From NCBI GenBank assembly GCA_965208685.1, contig CBDBPL010000007.1, positions 4,340,001-4,404,000 of the forward strand: DNA of 64,000 nt. The letters run 5' to 3'. The translations under genes were made by a program, and so were the position numbers. The notes beneath the pieces are model-generated. The model was not told where the DNA came from and ran no database searches. It worked only from the letters and a program-made list of their open reading frames with translations. Positions 36,510 through 45,233 of the stretch are shown piece after piece. The stretch comes from JAJEFO01 sp965208685. Its GTDB lineage: Bacteria > Pseudomonadota > Alphaproteobacteria > Rhodobacterales > Rhodobacteraceae. Each line of letters begins with the position of its first letter. Position 1 is the first letter of the stretch.

Positions 36510-37543
36510 GCGGCGACATGAAGGCACTCGTGAAGGCCCGGCCCGAAAAAGGTCTCTGGATGCAGCGGGTGCCGGTTCCCGAACCGGGCGCCGACGAGGT
36601 GCTGATCAAGGTCGCGAAGTCGGCCATATGCGGCACGGACGTCCACATCTGGAAGTGGGATGAGTGGTCCGCGAAGACGGTGCCCGTTCCCATGATCGTC
36701 GGTCATGAATTCTGCGGCAGGATCGTCGAATGCGGCAACGCGGCGACGAAGTACCGGGCTGGGCAACGTGTTGCTGGCGAAGGTCACGTGGTTTGCGGCT
36801 CATGCCGGAACTGTCGCGCCGGACGCGGGCATCTTTGCCGGAACACGGTGGGCGTGGGCGTCCATCGCCCGGGCAGCTTTGCAGAATACGTTTGCCTTCC
36901 GGAAAGCAACGTGGTGCCGCTGCCGGACACCATCCCGGACGAGGTTGCGGCGATTCTGGATCCGCTGGGCAACGCCGTCCATACCGCGCTCAGCTTTGAT
37001 CTGGTGGGCGAGGACGTGCTCGTGGCCGGGGCCGGTCCCATCGGAATCATGGGCGCGCTGGTCGCGCAGGCGGTGGGCGCGCGAAAGGTGGTCATAACCG
37101 ACATCAGCGCCTATCGCCGCGATCTGGCGCGCAGGATGGGCGTCGAGCATGTCGTGGACGCGGACACCGAGGATCTGGGCGATGTCATGGCAAGGCTCGG
37201 CATGACGGAAGGGTTCGACGTCGGCCTGGAAATGTCCGGCGCCGCCCCTGCCCTGCGTGACATGATCGACAAGATGAACAACGGCGGGAAGATCGCGCTT
37301 CTTGGAATCGCGCCGACCGAATTCGCGGTCGACTGGAACAAGATCATCTTCAAGATGCTCAACGTGAAGGGGATTTACGGCCGCGAAATGTACGAGACCT
37401 GGTACAAGATGATCGCCCTCCTGCAGTCAGGACTTGATGTGTCCGGCCTCATCACGCACCGCATTCACGTCGACGACTTCGGCGAGGGGTTTGCCGCAAT
37501 GCTGTCTGGCGAAGCGGGAAAGGTCGTGATGGACTGGAACTGA
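36506..37543 (+). CDS. tdh: L-threonine 3-dehydrogenase
   Basis: A 345-residue zinc-dependent medium-chain dehydrogenase oxidising threonine to 2-amino-3-ketobutyrate for Kbl. Catalytic zinc ligands are in ICGTDVHIWKWDEW (Cys) and VGHEFCGRI (His-Glu); structural zinc Cys are in VVCGSCRNCRAGRGHLC. The NAD fold is marked by VLVAGAGPIGIMGALVAQ. The length and KGIYGREMYETWYKM near the C-terminus are typical of Tdh rather than sorbitol dehydrogenases. Confidence 0.96.
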   Translation: MSGDMKALVKARPEKGLWMQRVPVPEPGADEVLIKVAKSAICGTDVHIWKWDEWSAKTVPVPMIVGHEFCGRIVECGNAATKYRAGQRVAGEGHVVCGSCRNCRAGRGHLCRNTVGVGVHRPGSFAEYVCLPESNVVPLPDTIPDEVAAILDPLGNAVHTALSFDLVGEDVLVAGAGPIGIMGALVAQAVGARKVVITDISAYRRDLARRMGVEHVVDADTEDLGDVMARLGMTEGFDVGLEMSGAAPALRDMIDKMNNGGKIALLGIAPTEFAVDWNKIIFKMLNVKGIYGREMYETWYKMIALLQSGLDVSGLITHRIHVDDFGEGFAAMLSGEAGKVVMDWN

Positions 37544-37647
37544 AGAGCCGCTGACGTCGGCTTCACGCATTCCGGAACGCCGCCGTTGCCCGCGTGACCT
37601 CTTGAACGGCCCGCCGCGCCGGACAGGATGATCGAGAAGGAGACGCC

Positions 37648-39201
37648 ATGGTTGCCCAGGAAGCCCCGCGCGCCCGAGCCGGAGGACGTGCCGCGCGCCG
37701 CGCTCTCAGGACGGCACCGAGCTTCGACATGTTGCCGACGCTGGCTGGCACCCTGCCGCTCTGCGAGGTCATGGACGAATCGGGTGTCGAGCGCATCGAT
37801 GCCGCGTCGATGCATGTCCTCGAAGACGTCGGCGTGCTGTTCCGCGACCCCGTCGCGCTGAGCGACTGGAAGCGGGCCGGAGCCAAGGTCGAGGGCGAGA
37901 TGGTGCATCTTGACCGCGGCCTCGTGCGCGAGCTGATCGCCACGATTCCGTCCGAGTTCACCTATCACGCGCGCGATCCCGGCAAGAACGTCCGGCTGGG
38001 CGGCCGCAGCTCGGTCTTCGTCCCGATGTCTGGCGCACCCTACCTGCGCGATCTCGACGACGTGCGAAGAAGCCCGACGCTCGAAGACCTCGCGATGTTT
38101 CACAAGCTCAGCCACATGCTGCCGGCCATGCACTCGACATCGCATCACATCGTGGAGCCGATGGACCATCCGGTCAGCCACCGGCATCTCCGCATCACCT
38201 ATTCGTCGATGAAGCACTCGGACAAGATGTTCATGGGCATGACGACCAGCCCGAAGAACGCCGAAGACGTGATGGAGATGTGCGCGATCCTCTTTGGCGA
38301 GGAGTTCATGGAAACGCATCCGGTCTGCACCGGCAACTGCAACGGCAACTCCCCCCTGGTCTGGGACGAGACCATGCTGGGCGCCATGCGCGCGTTTGTG
38401 CGGCGCAACCAGCCGGTTCTTTGCTCTCCCTTCGTGCTTGGCGGTGCCAATACGCCTGCCAGCGTGCCGGCAGCGGTCGCGCAGCTGAATGCGGAAGCGC
38501 TGTCCGCGCTTGCCTATACGCAGGTCGTCCGAAAGGGTGCGCCGGCAATCTACGGTCACTATCTTTCGACGGTCAGCATGAAGTCCGGAGCGCCCATGGC
38601 GGGCACGCCCGAAATCAGCCTGATGAACTTCATGATCGGGCAGATGGCGCGGCACTACGACGTTCCATGGCGCAGTTCGAACACGCTGGGCGGCGCAAAG
38701 ATGTTCGATGCGCAGGCCGGCTATGAGAGCGTCGCGACGCTGTCGGCGGTGATCCACGCCGGTGCGCATTACATCTGGCACTCGGCGGGCTGGAACGAGG
38801 CGGGCATGCATTGCTCGGTCGCGAAGTTCGTCGTCGACGCCGAACAGTGCGCGATGGCGTACCGGATGGCCGAGGGCCCCAGATGGGACGACTTTGAACA
38901 GGCGGTGTCGGCCGTGTCCGACATCGGTCCTGGGGGGCACTATCTGGGCCATCCGCATACGCAGGAAAACTTCCAGACAGCGTTCTTCCTACCCGAGCTG
39001 TTCGACAACAATTCCGTGGAGCAGTGGATTGCGGAGGGTTCCCTCGGCACGACCGAGCGGGCGCTCAAGCACGCGAGGAAGCTGCTGGCCGACTACGAGG
39101 AGCCGGGGCTGGATCCGGGAGTGGACGAAGCGCTCCGCGACTACATCGCGCGACGCGAGCGCGAGATTCCGGCGGCGGAAGAGCTGAACCAGACCTGTTG
39201 A
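37648..39201 (+). CDS. MttB-superfamily methyltransferase (non-pyrrolysine)
   Basis: A 517-residue protein of the trimethylamine methyltransferase family. Family blocks include SGAPYLRDLDDVRRSPTLED, TGNCNGNSPLVWDETMLGAM and GHPHTQENFQTAFFLPELF. No in-frame TAG occurs, so it is a non-pyrrolysine member; characterised ones demethylate quaternary amines such as glycine betaine, carnitine or proline betaine via a corrinoid protein. No corrinoid protein gene is seen nearby. It follows tdh by 104 bp and ends against the convergent FAD oxidoreductase. A link to amine-derived one-carbon and glycine metabolism is plausible, but the substrate is unknown. Confidence 0.88.
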   Translation: MVAQEAPRARAGGRAARRALRTAPSFDMLPTLAGTLPLCEVMDESGVERIDAASMHVLEDVGVLFRDPVALSDWKRAGAKVEGEMVHLDRGLVRELIATIPSEFTYHARDPGKNVRLGGRSSVFVPMSGAPYLRDLDDVRRSPTLEDLAMFHKLSHMLPAMHSTSHHIVEPMDHPVSHRHLRITYSSMKHSDKMFMGMTTSPKNAEDVMEMCAILFGEEFMETHPVCTGNCNGNSPLVWDETMLGAMRAFVRRNQPVLCSPFVLGGANTPASVPAAVAQLNAEALSALAYTQVVRKGAPAIYGHYLSTVSMKSGAPMAGTPEISLMNFMIGQMARHYDVPWRSSNTLGGAKMFDAQAGYESVATLSAVIHAGAHYIWHSAGWNEAGMHCSVAKFVVDAEQCAMAYRMAEGPRWDDFEQAVSAVSDIGPGGHYLGHPHTQENFQTAFFLPELFDNNSVEQWIAEGSLGTTERALKHARKLLADYEEPGLDPGVDEALRDYIARREREIPAAEELNQTC

Positions 39202-40542
39202 TCAGGCCTTGCGGGCCACCCATTCCCGCCAGCGCAGCACGGCGTTCATCCCGATTTCGCGGAAGGGCTGGGGAGGAAGCCGCGCAGGCTCGCCCTCCGC
39301 CGTGAAGCGATCGGTGATCGCGCTGCTTTCGCCGCAGGCCAGCTCGGCCGCGCCGATGCCGGTGAGGGTGCCCCGCGCTGCACCGAGGCCGTTCTGAACG
39401 CAGGCCGAAAAGACGTCGTCGTCAATCTCGCGCATGACCGCGACACCGTTTCGGCTCAGGCATGCATGCCCGGCCCAGACATGCTCGAACGACATTCCGG
39501 CAAGGGATGGAAACCGCGCATCGAATCGCGCCTGCATGCCATGGGCCGCGCGGGCCAGATCAGACATCCTTGGAACCATGCCCGAGCGAAGCGCCGCAGT
39601 TGCACGGATGAGAATCCGGTTGCCGCCCTGGCCCCGGTCTATGCGCCGGACCGTCGCACCCATGTGGTCAGCGGGCGTGATGCCCCAGCGATCCTGTCCC
39701 CCGGCGTGCCGGAGCTGATCAGGAGAGAGTTCGGGTGTCATCGCGCCGAACAGGAACAGATGCATCAACCGGCCGCGTGCGAAGCCGAAGCTTTCAAGAT
39801 GGCCATTGACGGCCAGGATCACCTTGCCGGCGTGCACCGCGGCCTTCGGCGTGGACACGATCCAGCTGCTGTCCCGTCGCCCAAAGCCGGTCGCCGGGCT
39901 TTCCTCGAATACGCGGACGCCGGCGCGCGCGAGACCGGCCGCAACGCCGCGGATGAAGCCGGCCGGCTGCAGCATCACGGTGCCGGGCGTGTAAAGGCCG
40001 GAGCGATAGTATTCGCTGCCCGTGACTTCGGTCATCTGCTTGGCGTCAAGCATCTCCGACGGCTCGCCGATGCTGTCGAGATGCGCCCTTTCCCGCTCGT
40101 TGGCGGCATGGCCGGCGTCGACGCCGGCGCCGTCTATCTTGCCCGCGCGGTCGAAGAAATTCGGGTCGATGCCGTATTCCTCGACCGCCGCTTCGGCGAA
40201 GTCCTGCGCATGGCGGTTCAGCGAAATCAGCTCATGCTCTCCGCGGGCCGCCATTTCCTCCGAACCGGGAAGATTGTGCGGCAGGTCGATCATGAAGCCG
40301 GAGTTCCGCCCCGCAGCTCCTTCCGCGATCCGTCCGGCTTCGAGAACGGCGATGCGCGCGCCCGGAGCGAGCTGCGTGAGCCGTCTGGCCGCCGCCAGGC
40401 CGGCAAAGCCGGCGCCGACGACGACGAAGTCGGCGGTCTCCTTCTCTTCAAGATGCAGCGGCGGAGGCAAGCTGCCCAGAATGGCGTTCCAGCCCGCCCG
40501 GCCCTTCTGGACGGGAGTCCGGAGAGCCTGGTGTCTCTTCAA
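39202..40542 (-). CDS. FAD-dependent amine oxidoreductase (DAO/OrdL-like)
   Basis: A 446-residue flavoprotein of the D-amino-acid/glycine oxidase fold. FAD-binding motif FVVVGAGFAGLAAARRL near residue 39, with EAGRIAEGAAGRNSGFMIDL near 67, is characteristic of PuuB/OrdL-type gamma-glutamylputrescine or amino-acid oxidases. The C-terminal region contains VWAGHACLSRNGVAVM. The start is TTG at 40542 with GAGG upstream. It converges exactly on the MttB homologue, so the two may serve related amine substrates without sharing a transcript. Confidence 0.85.
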   Translation of the reverse strand: MKRHQALRTPVQKGRAGWNAILGSLPPPLHLEEKETADFVVVGAGFAGLAAARRLTQLAPGARIAVLEAGRIAEGAAGRNSGFMIDLPHNLPGSEEMAARGEHELISLNRHAQDFAEAAVEEYGIDPNFFDRAGKIDGAGVDAGHAANERERAHLDSIGEPSEMLDAKQMTEVTGSEYYRSGLYTPGTVMLQPAGFIRGVAAGLARAGVRVFEESPATGFGRRDSSWIVSTPKAAVHAGKVILAVNGHLESFGFARGRLMHLFLFGAMTPELSPDQLRHAGGQDRWGITPADHMGATVRRIDRGQGGNRILIRATAALRSGMVPRMSDLARAAHGMQARFDARFPSLAGMSFEHVWAGHACLSRNGVAVMREIDDDVFSACVQNGLGAARGTLTGIGAAELACGESSAITDRFTAEGEPARLPPQPFREIGMNAVLRWREWVARKA

Positions 40543-40950
40543 CTGACGACCTCGAACTCTTCACCCCGGAAGTCAGACCTGGCGGTTTCGGCCTGCGCGT
40601 GCCGGTGATGGGCACCGAGATCCGGGCTCACGACGTCGCTGACGGGGGTCCGGGCGGGCACATGGTTGCCTTCAAACCGAGTTTGGCTGTCGTGCATTCC
40701 GGGATTCCTGCAAGGCATCGACCGCGGCGGCCATTGGCGCAGAACAGGCGCATCTCTCCACGATCCTGTCAAGGGCGTCGCTTGCCGGCGTTCCCGGCGG
40801 GCCGTCTCGAGACCGGACATCCGTTCGTGCGCGTGCGGCTTCCAGGCTTGCGGGGGCAACGGACACGAGCCTCTCTCAGATCCAGTCCAAAGGATCGGGG
40901 AATCTCCCCGGCCAGGGCCGTGCCGGCGCGAATCCCGAACATGAACGGCT
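40543..40950. other. Gap, no gene supported
   Basis: About 400 bases between two leftward genes. Several overlapping frames exist but all are rich in Arg, Pro and Ser and lack recognisable domains. No palindrome or terminator stood out. Confidence 0.5.
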
Positions 40951-42141
40951 TCAGACCGGCTGCCAGGTTCCGCCGGCACTGTCTGACCGAACGGCGGCGT
41001 GAATGAAGCGGACGCCTCGAGCGCCGTCATCCACCGAAGGCAGCGACAGCCAGTCGGCAGGCACCGAAAGGTGGTCCCTGCGTGCCGCCACTGCCATCGC
41101 GAATTCGGTGTAGAGGCTGGCCCAGGCCTCTATGAGGCCTTCCGGAAAGCCGCGCCCGGTGCGAACCAGGCGCTCGGTTTCAGGCGAGACGCCGTGGCCG
41201 TGACCCCGGCTGACAATCCGGTCCGGTTCGCCGAAGCGGTTGAACTTCAGGAGCTCGCATTGCTCCATGTCCCATTCGAGACCTGCCTCGGTGCCGAAGA
41301 CACGAAGCCGCAATCCGCCCCGGTTCCCGGTGGCCAGGCGTGTTGCCATCAGCGTGCCCGGCACCGAGCCCGCATGCCGGGTCGCCATGAACACGGTGTC
41401 CTCCAGGGGCTTGGGCGCGCCGCAGACATGAAAGTCTGCACGCAAGTGGGTCAATTCAAGTCCTGAAACGAAGCTTGCGAGATGTGCCGCATGCGTGCCG
41501 ATGTCGCCCACGCAACTGGTGGGCCCGGACATGGCCGGATCGAGTCGCCACCTGACATGGGGCGCGTCATGCGAGCCATCCGGGATCATCCAGTCCTGCA
41601 TGAATTCGACATGGATCTGGTTGATGCGCCCAAGTGACCCGCGTGCCGCGATTGCGCGCGCCTCGCGGATCATTGGATAGCAGGACATGACGTAGGACAC
41701 GCCAAAGACGCAGCCCGTTTCCCGCACGCGCGCGACCAGGGTCTCGGCTTCCGCGATTTCGTTCGTCAGGGGCTTGTCGCAGAGCACGTCGATGCCAGCC
41801 TCCAGGAAGCTTGTCGCGGCGGCGCAATGGAGACTGTTCGGAGTGGTGATCATCACGGCCTCGACCCCGTCCGCGCGCGCGGTCTCGCGCTCCGCCATTT
41901 CGGCGAAGGACCCGTATGAGCGGTCTTCGGCGACGTGCCACTCGGCGGCACCCACGCTTGCCTTGGCCGGGTCGGACGAGAACGCTCCGGCAACGACATC
42001 CCAGCGGTCGCTCATTCGCGCAGCCATTGCCTGGGTTCGGGCAATGCGTCCTCCGCCGACCACGCCGAGCCGCAGGCGCCGTGACAAGCCGGGATACGGG
42101 GCGCCGAAGTCGATGTCCTGCGGGATGAGCCTTTCGGTCAT
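40951..42141 (-). CDS. Gfo/Idh/MocA-family dehydrogenase
   Basis: A 396-residue NAD(P)-dependent oxidoreductase of sugars or cyclitols. Rossmann motif LRLGVVGGGRIARTQAMAAR near residues 23-42; the sugar-dehydrogenase motif is VLCDKPLTNEIAEAETLV near 120 (the Lys of DKP is catalytic). VGDIGTHAAHLASFVSG near 220 resembles the catalytic His/Asp region. ATG 42141 removes an unrelated extended frame. It is the third gene of a leftward cluster, eight bases after an unknown protein and after a second dehydrogenase of the same family. Substrate unknown. Confidence 0.87.
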   Translation of the reverse strand: MTERLIPQDIDFGAPYPGLSRRLRLGVVGGGRIARTQAMAARMSDRWDVVAGAFSSDPAKASVGAAEWHVAEDRSYGSFAEMAERETARADGVEAVMITTPNSLHCAAATSFLEAGIDVLCDKPLTNEIAEAETLVARVRETGCVFGVSYVMSCYPMIREARAIAARGSLGRINQIHVEFMQDWMIPDGSHDAPHVRWRLDPAMSGPTSCVGDIGTHAAHLASFVSGLELTHLRADFHVCGAPKPLEDTVFMATRHAGSVPGTLMATRLATGNRGGLRLRVFGTEAGLEWDMEQCELLKFNRFGEPDRIVSRGHGHGVSPETERLVRTGRGFPEGLIEAWASLYTEFAMAVAARRDHLSVPADWLSLPSVDDGARGVRFIHAAVRSDSAGGTWQPV

Positions 42142-42148
42142 GACGTCC

Positions 42149-42805
42149 TCATTTCGGCGGTGTCGCGCCGTCCGGCAGGATTTCCACGGCCATGAAGATC
42201 GATGGCGTGATGGTTTCGTACTGGTGCCAGGGATAGTTGCCGTCCGAGTCGTACATGGGTCGATGCGTGGCGCCGGGTGCCATCGGTTCCTCGAGATAGA
42301 GCGTCGACACGTCGCGTTCGCGGCATTGCTGCATCTTGCCGAAACCGACGATCTGGGTGTGGACCTCGCGGAACCCCGGCACCGGACAGAATGCATGGTC
42401 CCGGTGAAGCCCGACATTCAGGGGCACGGAACCGGAGTGGTACATCGTGAAGCCGTGCTGCCCGACCCAGGCCTTGGGCGACATGTAGTGGCTGACGCCG
42501 CGCAGCCGTTCCTCGCGACGAACGTCGAATGCGGACGGCCAGCTGCGCCTTACCCTGGCAAGAAGCCCGTCTTCGTCGTCGTGGTCCGCGAAACGCTCCA
42601 CGATGACGGCGTGTGCCACGCCGCGAAGTTCGACATCCGCGACCACGACCGATTGAAGATGCCCGAGGCGCTGTTCGCGGATCTGCACGGGACCCTCCGC
42701 GAGGTTCAGCAGGATGACCTTGCCTGCAACTTGAAAGGCCGGACTGTCCGTGACGATCCGCACGGTGAAGTACGGCTCGGCAAAATCAAGGGTTCGTACC
42801 GGCAT
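42149..42805 (-). CDS. Conserved-looking protein of unknown function
   Basis: A 218-residue protein I cannot assign. It starts MPVRTLDFAEPYFTVRIVTD, has a beta-rich middle, and ends with His/Tyr-rich stretches (MYDSDGNYPWHQYETITPSI) that could suit a metal-binding cupin-like fold. There is no signal peptide or membrane helix. Its ATG overlaps the stop of the upstream dehydrogenase (TGATG) and the downstream dehydrogenase begins eight bases after it, so it is part of the same pathway. An isomerase, lactonase or epimerase role for the same sugar or cyclitol is a guess. Confidence 0.7.
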   Translation of the reverse strand: MPVRTLDFAEPYFTVRIVTDSPAFQVAGKVILLNLAEGPVQIREQRLGHLQSVVVADVELRGVAHAVIVERFADHDDEDGLLARVRRSWPSAFDVRREERLRGVSHYMSPKAWVGQHGFTMYHSGSVPLNVGLHRDHAFCPVPGFREVHTQIVGFGKMQQCRERDVSTLYLEEPMAPGATHRPMYDSDGNYPWHQYETITPSIFMAVEILPDGATPPK

Positions 42806-43956
42806 CAGGGCTTTCCTCCCTGGAATGATTCCGGCAACGGATCCGGACGGGTGCAACGGCTCTGGATGTCTACGAACCGCCCAAGGCCAGGGGAGTCAAG
42901 CATGCCTTGCATCGCCTCGCAGACGTGAAAGGCCATTTCCGCGCTGGCGCGCGGCGCGCGTCCTTCGCGAACAGCATGCGCGAGTTCCAACAGGCCGAGG
43001 CCCCGAGCGTTGTCGTTGAACCCGTGCCTGTTCTCGGCGACCTGCCATGCGTCGCGCCCCGTCGGACGGGGTTGATGGGTCCAGCGGGCGGTCTCGCGCG
43101 TGCGCACCCAGACTTCGCCGCCAAAGATGTTGGCGCCATGGACCGGATCCGGGTCGGGGATGCAGATCGTGCCCTCCTCTCCGTAGATTTCGAAGCGCGG
43201 CGTTTCGCTGTCCCAGACGTCGAAGCTTGTCATCATCTGCCCGATGCAGCCGCTCTCGAACTCGACGAGGCCGAGACAGTGCGTGTCGACCTCGACCGGC
43301 ATCATCGTGCCATGCCGCGGTCCGTTCTCGATCATTCGCTCGTCAAAGGTCCGTCGCGAAAGTCCGGCGACGCGCCTTATCGGACCCAGGCAGGACACCA
43401 TCGCCGTCAGGTAGTACGGTCCGAGATCAAGGAGCGGTCCGCCGCCTGCCTCGTAATAGAAGTCCGGATTCGGGTTGTGTCGCTCGGTGCCGTGCGTCGG
43501 CACAAAGGCCGAGATCCCGGTCGGCGCGCCGATCATGCCGCTGTCAAGGAGCTTGCGGAGCGTCTGCCAGCGCCCGCCGAGAAAGGTGTCGGGCGCGCAG
43601 CCAACGGACAGTCCCTTCTCGGCGGAAAGGGCCAGGAGCGATCGCCCGTCGGCGAGATCGGTCACGAGAGGCTTTTCGGAATAGACATGCTTGCCCGCAT
43701 TCAGGGCGCGATGGCTGACCGCGAAATGCGCCGCCGGCACGGTCAGGTTCAGGACGCCCTCGATGGACGGGTCGGCAAGAATGTCTTCCGGGGCGCAGGC
43801 TATCGGGATGCCGTGGTCCGCGGCCTTTGCCCGGCTCTCCTCCATGTCGAGACTGGCACAGGACACGACTTCCATCCCGTCGAAGCGGGCGCAGTTTGCA
43901 AGATAAATGTCGCTGATGCGCCCGCACCCGATCAGGCCTACACGGAATGGCTCCAT
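42805..43956 (-). CDS. Gfo/Idh/MocA-family dehydrogenase
   Basis: A 383-residue oxidoreductase of the same superfamily as 40951-42141 but clearly different in sequence. Rossmann motif FRVGLIGCGRISDIYLANCA at residues 4-23; catalytic EKPLVTDLADGRSLLAL near 95; DFYYEAGGGPLLDLGPYYLT near 168 is the C-terminal domain motif. ATG 43956 begins MEPFRVGLIGCG; the frame open far upstream is not coding. It heads the leftward three-gene cluster. Confidence 0.88.
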   Translation of the reverse strand: MEPFRVGLIGCGRISDIYLANCARFDGMEVVSCASLDMEESRAKAADHGIPIACAPEDILADPSIEGVLNLTVPAAHFAVSHRALNAGKHVYSEKPLVTDLADGRSLLALSAEKGLSVGCAPDTFLGGRWQTLRKLLDSGMIGAPTGISAFVPTHGTERHNPNPDFYYEAGGGPLLDLGPYYLTAMVSCLGPIRRVAGLSRRTFDERMIENGPRHGTMMPVEVDTHCLGLVEFESGCIGQMMTSFDVWDSETPRFEIYGEEGTICIPDPDPVHGANIFGGEVWVRTRETARWTHQPRPTGRDAWQVAENRHGFNDNARGLGLLELAHAVREGRAPRASAEMAFHVCEAMQGMLDSPGLGRFVDIQSRCTRPDPLPESFQGGKP

Positions 43957-44300
43957 CGCGCTCTCCCAATTGATGCGGCAGGTCTTGCAAGCGCCCGCCC
44001 GGCTGTTTCCACTCGCGCAATCGCTTCGAGCATGCACGGCGCGCGAAGTCCAGCCCGGGCATCCCGCAAGGGTCCCGGATGCCGGCCAGTGGCCGCATTG
44101 CGCCCAGTCCTCGCTGCACGGCCAGGTCAGGGACGGAGCGCCCGAGGGCACGCCGGTCACCCTGGGTCGATTGCCGAGAGCGGCCTCCGGTGGTCTTGCG
44201 CCGGAAGCACAATCGTGGGCGCAATGTCCAGCGATCGCACTCGAACCCGACGACAGGATGCAGTCGATCGGTGCTTTCGGCTGAACGACGGGAGGCGGAC
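43957..44300. other. Gap upstream of the Rieske relic
   Basis: About 340 bases between the divergent dehydrogenase and the Rieske pseudogene. It presumably contains the cluster promoter, but no clear -35/-10 pair or palindrome was found. Confidence 0.4.
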
Positions 44301-44610
44301 ATGTTCCAACGGATTCGCGCCTGCGCGCGCGACGACATCGAGACCGAGGACCTGATCCGGTTCGACCACAACGACCCGACCCATGCGATCTATCGAAGTC
44401 CTGACGACGAATTCTGCTGCGCCGACGGGCTTTGCTCCCATGAAGCGGTGCATCTCGCCGACGGCTTGGCCACGGACCACGTCGTCGAGCGCCCTGGCCA
44501 CAACGGGCAGTTCGGCCTTCGCACCGGAGGACCCAGGCGCGCTGGCCTGCGACCGCCTCCCGACACAACGGGTGCGGGTCGAGGGCGATGACATCCTGAT
44601 CGGACCGGAC
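44301..44610 (+). pseudogene. Broken Rieske [2Fe-2S] ferredoxin
   Basis: Begins MFQRIRACARDDIETEDLIR with GGAGG before the ATG and carries the first Rieske half-motif in LCSHEAVHLADGLATDHVVE. The second half reads ERPGHNGQF where Rieske ferredoxins of the MocE/dioxygenase type have a Cys before the His (CPKHNG), so a cluster ligand is replaced by Arg. Soon after, the reading frame is lost: the expected C-terminal strand (RLPTQRVRVEGDDILIG) continues in another frame from about 44530. Two independent defects make this a pseudogene. It may once have served a Rieske oxygenase. Confidence 0.7.
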
Positions 44611-44784
44611 GGCTGTCAGCCTGCCGTGAGGCACGTCGCCATGGAAGATTCGCTGACCGGCTGGGCGAGGCGGTGCATGCCGGAACCGCGACCAATTCCA
44701 CTGCCACATTCATGACCGGCGCCGCGGGAACGCCGGAAAGGTGAGACCGCGGTGTTGACGAGGTGAGCAGGTTGCGCCAAATCA

Positions 44785-44799
44785 TGTAAGTTACTTACA
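44785..44799. promoter_or_regulatory. RpiR-type palindrome before ridA-rpiR
   Basis: TGTAAGT-T-ACTTACA is a perfect 15-bp palindrome 19 bp upstream of the ridA start. Symmetry and sequence resemble MurR/RpiR-family operators, and an rpiR gene is the second gene downstream, so autoregulation is likely. A related site is at 60224-60238. Confidence 0.75.
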
Positions 44800-44818
44800 C
44801 CATGAAGGGGCGCGCAAA

Positions 44819-45208
44819 ATGGAGACCGGCATAACTCGTTTCGACATTGCGGACGACGCGGCCGGCGGAACCCGGCGCCCGTTTGCCAAGGCCGTGCGTG
44901 CGGGCGATTTCGTCTTTGTTTCCGGCCAGGTCCCGGTTGTGGATGGCGAGATTGTCGTCGGCGGCATCGCTGAGCAGGCCGAACTGGTCATCGCGAACAT
45001 CATCGCTGCCCTCGGCGCTGCGAATTGCGGGCTGGAACACGTGGTCAAGGTCAATGCCTGGCTGGATGATCCTCGTGATTTCACCAGCTTCAACGCGGTG
45101 TTCGAACGCCACTTCCGCAGTCACGCGCCCGCTCGCTCCACGGTCCAGTCCGCGCTCATGGTAGACGCGAAGGTTGAAATGGACGTGATCGCCTACAAGC
45201 CCGAGTAG
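44819..45208 (+). CDS. RidA-family enamine/imine deaminase
   Basis: A 129-residue Rid protein. Family motifs are PFAKAVRAGDFVFVSGQVPV near residues 21-40 and the active-site Arg in APARSTVQSALMVDAKVEMD near 103; the C-terminal Glu of the classical RidA site is present in KVEMDVIAY. Rid proteins hydrolyse reactive imines from amino-acid breakdown. The palindrome at 44785-44799 sits just upstream, and rpiR follows by 25 bp, so the pair forms an operon under RpiR control. It may be one of the accessory Rid subgroups rather than RidA itself. Confidence 0.88.
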   Translation: METGITRFDIADDAAGGTRRPFAKAVRAGDFVFVSGQVPVVDGEIVVGGIAEQAELVIANIIAALGAANCGLEHVVKVNAWLDDPRDFTSFNAVFERHFRSHAPARSTVQSALMVDAKVEMDVIAYKPE

Positions 45209-45233
45209 CTGGCAGGCGGCGGGCGACCAGACC

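Noticed and set aside
37648..39201. Pyrrolysine-type trimethylamine methyltransferase
   Set aside because: No in-frame TAG codon occurs and no pyl genes are nearby, so it is the non-pyrrolysine branch.
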